The translations under genes and the position numbers were made by a program. A stretch of 35,949 bases of DNA from Priapulus caudatus (taxonomy: Eukaryota; Priapulida; Priapulimorpha; Priapulimorphida; Priapulidae), in the NCBI RefSeq assembly GCF_000485595.1, contig NW_014577284.1:189212-225160 (forward strand), in the 5' to 3' direction. The notes beneath the pieces are model-generated. The model saw only the letters and a list, made by a program, of their open reading frames with translations, had not been told where the DNA came from and did no database searches. Shown piece by piece: positions 32,769 through 35,949 of this stretch (its first letter is position 1; each line of letters starts with the position of its first letter).

Positions 32769-32843
32769 ATCTCCTCGTCACAACACAGAGGCGACAGGGA
32801 AGCAGCGGGAAACGGGAACGGAGGAGGAGGAAAAGAACGGATC
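32769..32843 (+). other. PacBio SMRTbell adapter remnant at palindrome centre
   Basis: 32817-32836 reads AACGGAGGAGGAGGAAAAGA, identical to 20 consecutive bases of the standard SMRTbell hairpin adapter. The segment begins ATCTC.CTC and ends GGATCT, echoing the ATCTCTCTC and GAGAGAT ends of the adapter, with an error-rich insertion between. The location is the exact centre of the palindrome. Confidence 0.9.
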
Positions 32844-33664
32844 TGTGAGTGCTTATTACTGATACATAAGAGTGCTGACGGAGTGCATCGACTTAGGGTA
32901 TCAGCACTGTAAAACGAGGAAGAAGGTGAGCCACTCATAAATTGAAACGACTGTTATTTTTACAGCGCCGCGCTAAGATTTCTGCCCGAAGGCCAATTAA
33001 CACCTGACAGGGCGTCCCTGCTGTCGCTATCAGCAAATGGAAATTAGAAGCGGAAATAAGGTACACACGCAGGCGCGCGCGAAGCGCCGGAGTAAAATAT
33101 CTGGGCATGCGCTGCCGTTCTGTCAATGCCCAAGACGGTAATCCGTAAGCAGGCACAATGGCGAACTGCGCCGTGCTGTGCCACGATGAATTCGCCGTAT
33201 TAGTATGTCAACGGCAGGGTGACGGGAGCAAGAAGAAGAGATCGGACGCATGAAATGTAATAACGACAGTATAGAAGCCTGATCCTGATACTAGAGCGAG
33301 AGAGCTGGAGGAGGAAACAGAGAGACAATCACAAGGCAACGCTACGTCTGAAACGCAAAGGCAGATAGAGTAAGGGCGAGAGATTAGTGGGTACTGTGAG
33401 GATGAAGGAAGAGGAGAGTCACGCTAAGATGCATAGAGAAAATACGGGGAGGGAAAGAATAGAATGAGAGACATAGAGGGAGAAGGCCATTATATTATAA
33501 TGTAAGAAGAACACACAACACACGCGAGAGCCAGAGGACACCGCACAGCACGCGAAGAGGGGCAGCCGCGGGGCACGCCACGCAACGCAGCACGCACCGC
33601 ACGCACGCACGCCACGCCACGCCAACGACTCCGCACGGCACTCACGCACGCACATCACACATAG

Positions 33665-33934
33665 TACACACAGATAGATAGATTGAAATAGAATAAATAG
33701 ATAGTAATAGAATAGATAGACTAGATCACCTGATAGATAGAGATAGATATAGAATAGATAGAGAGTGAGTGAGTGAAGAGGGGATAGATAGGATAAATAG
33801 ACAGTCAAACAGCACAGATAGATAGATAGGATAGATACGAATCACACGCACTACATAGATAGCACTAGATAGATAGATAGACTAGATAGCACATAGAAAT
33901 ATAATTAAGAATAAGATAGATAGATACGACAGAT

Positions 33935-33979
<45 letters not shown>

Positions 33980-34130
33980 ATAGCTAGTTAGTCTAGATAG
34001 CTAGTTAGCTAGCTAGCTAAGATAATAGAAAACTACGATAGATAGAAAGATAGATAGATAGATAAGATAGATTAGATAGCGAATAGATAGACTCAAGATA
34101 GAGTAGAAGTAGATAGGTATAGAAAAACAT
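33665..34130. repeat. (GATA)n array, right palindrome arm
   Basis: Inverted counterpart of 31563-31970, with more interruptions, as expected for uncorrected reads. Confidence 0.93.
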
Positions 34131-35949
34131 GCGATAGATGTTATTTGTTGGCTGAGGCTAATCATATATGATACTCTAGATGCTCAAGTATTGCGGGCAG
34201 GATACGAGACTCACTATACACAATAAAGCATAGTATTAGACCCGAACATTACCTGGTCATACAGTCATCTGCCGTATCAGTTAGTCCATTCTCTGTGCGT
34301 GCCTATTGCGTGTGTGTGTGTCGTCTTTGTCATCTCTCGCATCGTTGCGCCGTCGTCTCTCACGTACGCTGGTGCGTGTCCGTAACGCGCTCTGACTTCC
34401 ATATCTCATTGCTCAACTTTATAACAAGCGTATCAAATATAACGTAGCGTCGAATTTACCGTTTAACGTGTAAAAGATGTAGTAGAGTCGGTCGTCAGTC
34501 GGTTTGGTCAGTCGTGTAGCATGTGTCTTTTAATCGTGGATGAAGTACGGTGAGGAGCAATGCTATTTGTGGCTGCTGGGAGAGTGAAGGACAAAGCTGT
34601 GTGGGCATGATACCTTTTACTGGCGTGGAGTGTCGTCAGGGAACTGATCGGGAGGTGAACAACAAAGAATAGCCGGTACTGCCCTGCGATCAGAGAATTA
34701 TGTTTTTTTTTTCATGCCCCGCAAATGATTCGTCTGGTATGGCCGATTACAAAACATTTAGCGTTTCAAAGAGCAACGTAGACAAATCATGATATCAGGT
34801 TTGGCATTATTATATAATCTTATAGTAATCCTTTTTAACAGATATTCTTTTAGAAACGTGAAATTTCGAGACACTGGGCTGTATGTGCTTGTATGTGCTT
34901 CTAACTACATCGCAGGAGAGAGTGCATCGTGTATACAACACTAATAGTTGGCGCGCAAGTTGAGTATGAGCGTATGGAATGCTGAGTCTAATATTCATGC
35001 GCGTATGTGAGTTCCGATTTATAGCGATGGCTTTTTTAATAAGAAAGCGTGAGCTGAGTAAAAAATGTTAGTTTAATTAGTGATAGCCGCCCTGTCAAAT
35101 TTATATGTTCAATATAGAAGGTGGATTCACATACGATAGAAAGACTAACTAAGACGTTCAGGGTGCCACAAGTAAACCTGCGAGCTAAGGGTTGGGCACA
35201 GGCGAGTAAGATTTATTTCATTATAAAATCCTTGCTATTGTTCGGTGGTCTGTTAGTAACAGCTTCCCAGCGTAGGCAGGCGTGCGAAGTTTTTGTTGCC
35301 GTAGCACGTTTATATCGCAAGTTGCAGAGTTTTGCTCTCTGATGCTGGCTGTTTTGATTTGCTTTGACTCGAGGCAACGCCTTCAAAACGCAAGGAAAGC
35401 AAACGCCATCTGATAGAATCAGTTGCAGCCAGGCTGTCTTGTCAAATATGTTGCCGACGAAAGATATTCCACGTGTGTTTATCGCTAGGGATAGGAATGG
35501 TGCCACAGCGTACTGAGAAACAGGGAATAAACATATTAAACCAGCACAGGACATGCGGATAGTACGGCGCATATCGTGGGTGGCGGAAGGCTTCATCAGA
35601 GCTGGCATGCGCGCGAGAGTCGATTCATTCAGCTGGCTCAGGTCTGTTACCCTCTCTGTTAGAGTGTCTGAAGTGCGACGGGGGTTATGTTAATTATTTA
35701 CTAATCCGTATGTTTAATCAGCGACACCCACTCTCGCGATAACGCGGCGCCTTGCACTCGTACGATGACAATGATACGGCAGCGAAAGCCGAACGGCAAA
35801 TCTCTCGAATAATGAGCAAGTCGTGGCCACGAGGCACAATCTAATCATTTATTCGATAATTCGCGCAATGGTAAGGCGTGATTGGAGGTACGGTATCAAC
35901 GAGGTACGGCGTGATTACAGTAGAGGTAGGTGAAGCAAAGTATAGGTAA

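Larger units (their letters stand above)
29890..35949. other. ~6-kb palindrome, probable unsplit long-read (missed adapter)
   Basis: The left arm (about 29890-32768) and right arm (32844-35949) are reverse complements from end to end with small indels. Anchor pairs: TGTGCCTCGTGGCCAC at 29999 vs 35843; GGCGAATTCATCGTGGCACA near 32414 vs 33193; GTCAGCAC near 32727 vs 32879. The right arm is about 8% longer. The loop carries adapter sequence. No gene is recognised in the arms; frames such as 30197-30529 have no known family. The right arm should not be counted as genomic DNA. Confidence 0.88.

Noticed and set aside
29890-35949. Biological giant palindrome or transposon with 3-kb inverted repeats
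   Set aside because: Adapter sequence in the loop, arms that match end to end, and an indel-rich right arm favour an unsplit read.

Overview
The window is animal nuclear DNA. It carries one multi-exon minus-strand gene with consensus GT-AG introns, a very high load of microsatellites and minisatellites, a MITE-like element, and a degenerate interstitial array of the hexamer telomere repeat TTAGGG. Hexameric rather than TTAGG-type units, together with an invertebrate-style zona pellucida (ZP) gene, argue for a non-arthropod invertebrate, possibly a lophotrochozoan. The species cannot be named from the sequence. The only gene I can support well is a ZP-domain type I membrane protein on the minus strand, 14224 down to 6332. 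Eight exons chain with exactly matching splice phases. They encode a large Pro/Gly/Thr/Arg-rich ectodomain (about 468 codons), ZP-N (two exons), a linker exon, ZP-C (three exons, the last also carrying a furin-type RNKR site), and a last exon with one membrane helix and a cytoplasmic tail. Taking the clean version of each exon, the total is 2793 nt, or 930 residues plus stop. The signal peptide and first exons are not placed; candidate upstream exons lie at about 17.5-18.9 kb. Layout: 1-6.2 kb is non-coding with simple repeats and small hairpins. 6.3-14.2 kb is the ZP gene; its 8.2-11.1 kb and 12.6-15.9 kb parts are full of small indels. 15.2-21.2 kb is microsatellites, candidate 5' exons and the telomere-like array. 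21.2-26.6 kb is a second, clean copy of two gene modules in the opposite order: large exon plus upstream intron, then ZP-C/linker exons plus intron. 26.6-29.9 kb is non-coding, with a 25-N gap, an inverted repeat and inverted 21-bp minisatellites. 29.9-35.95 kb is one ~6 kb palindrome. Two large-scale structures look technical rather than biological. The loop of the palindrome contains an exact 20-nt stretch of the PacBio SMRTbell hairpin adapter, flanked by adapter-like remnants, so the right arm is most likely the second strand of the same molecule read through an undetected adapter. The noisy gene copy is about 10% longer than the clean copy over the large exon, as expected of unpolished insertion-prone long reads. 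However, the noisy copy has the correct exon order and the clean copy does not. The 149-bp insertion present only in the clean copy shows the two copies come from different haplotypes or loci. I found no novel defence, mobile or regulatory system that I can defend; the strongest observations concern the gene reconstruction, assembly structure and small transposable elements.
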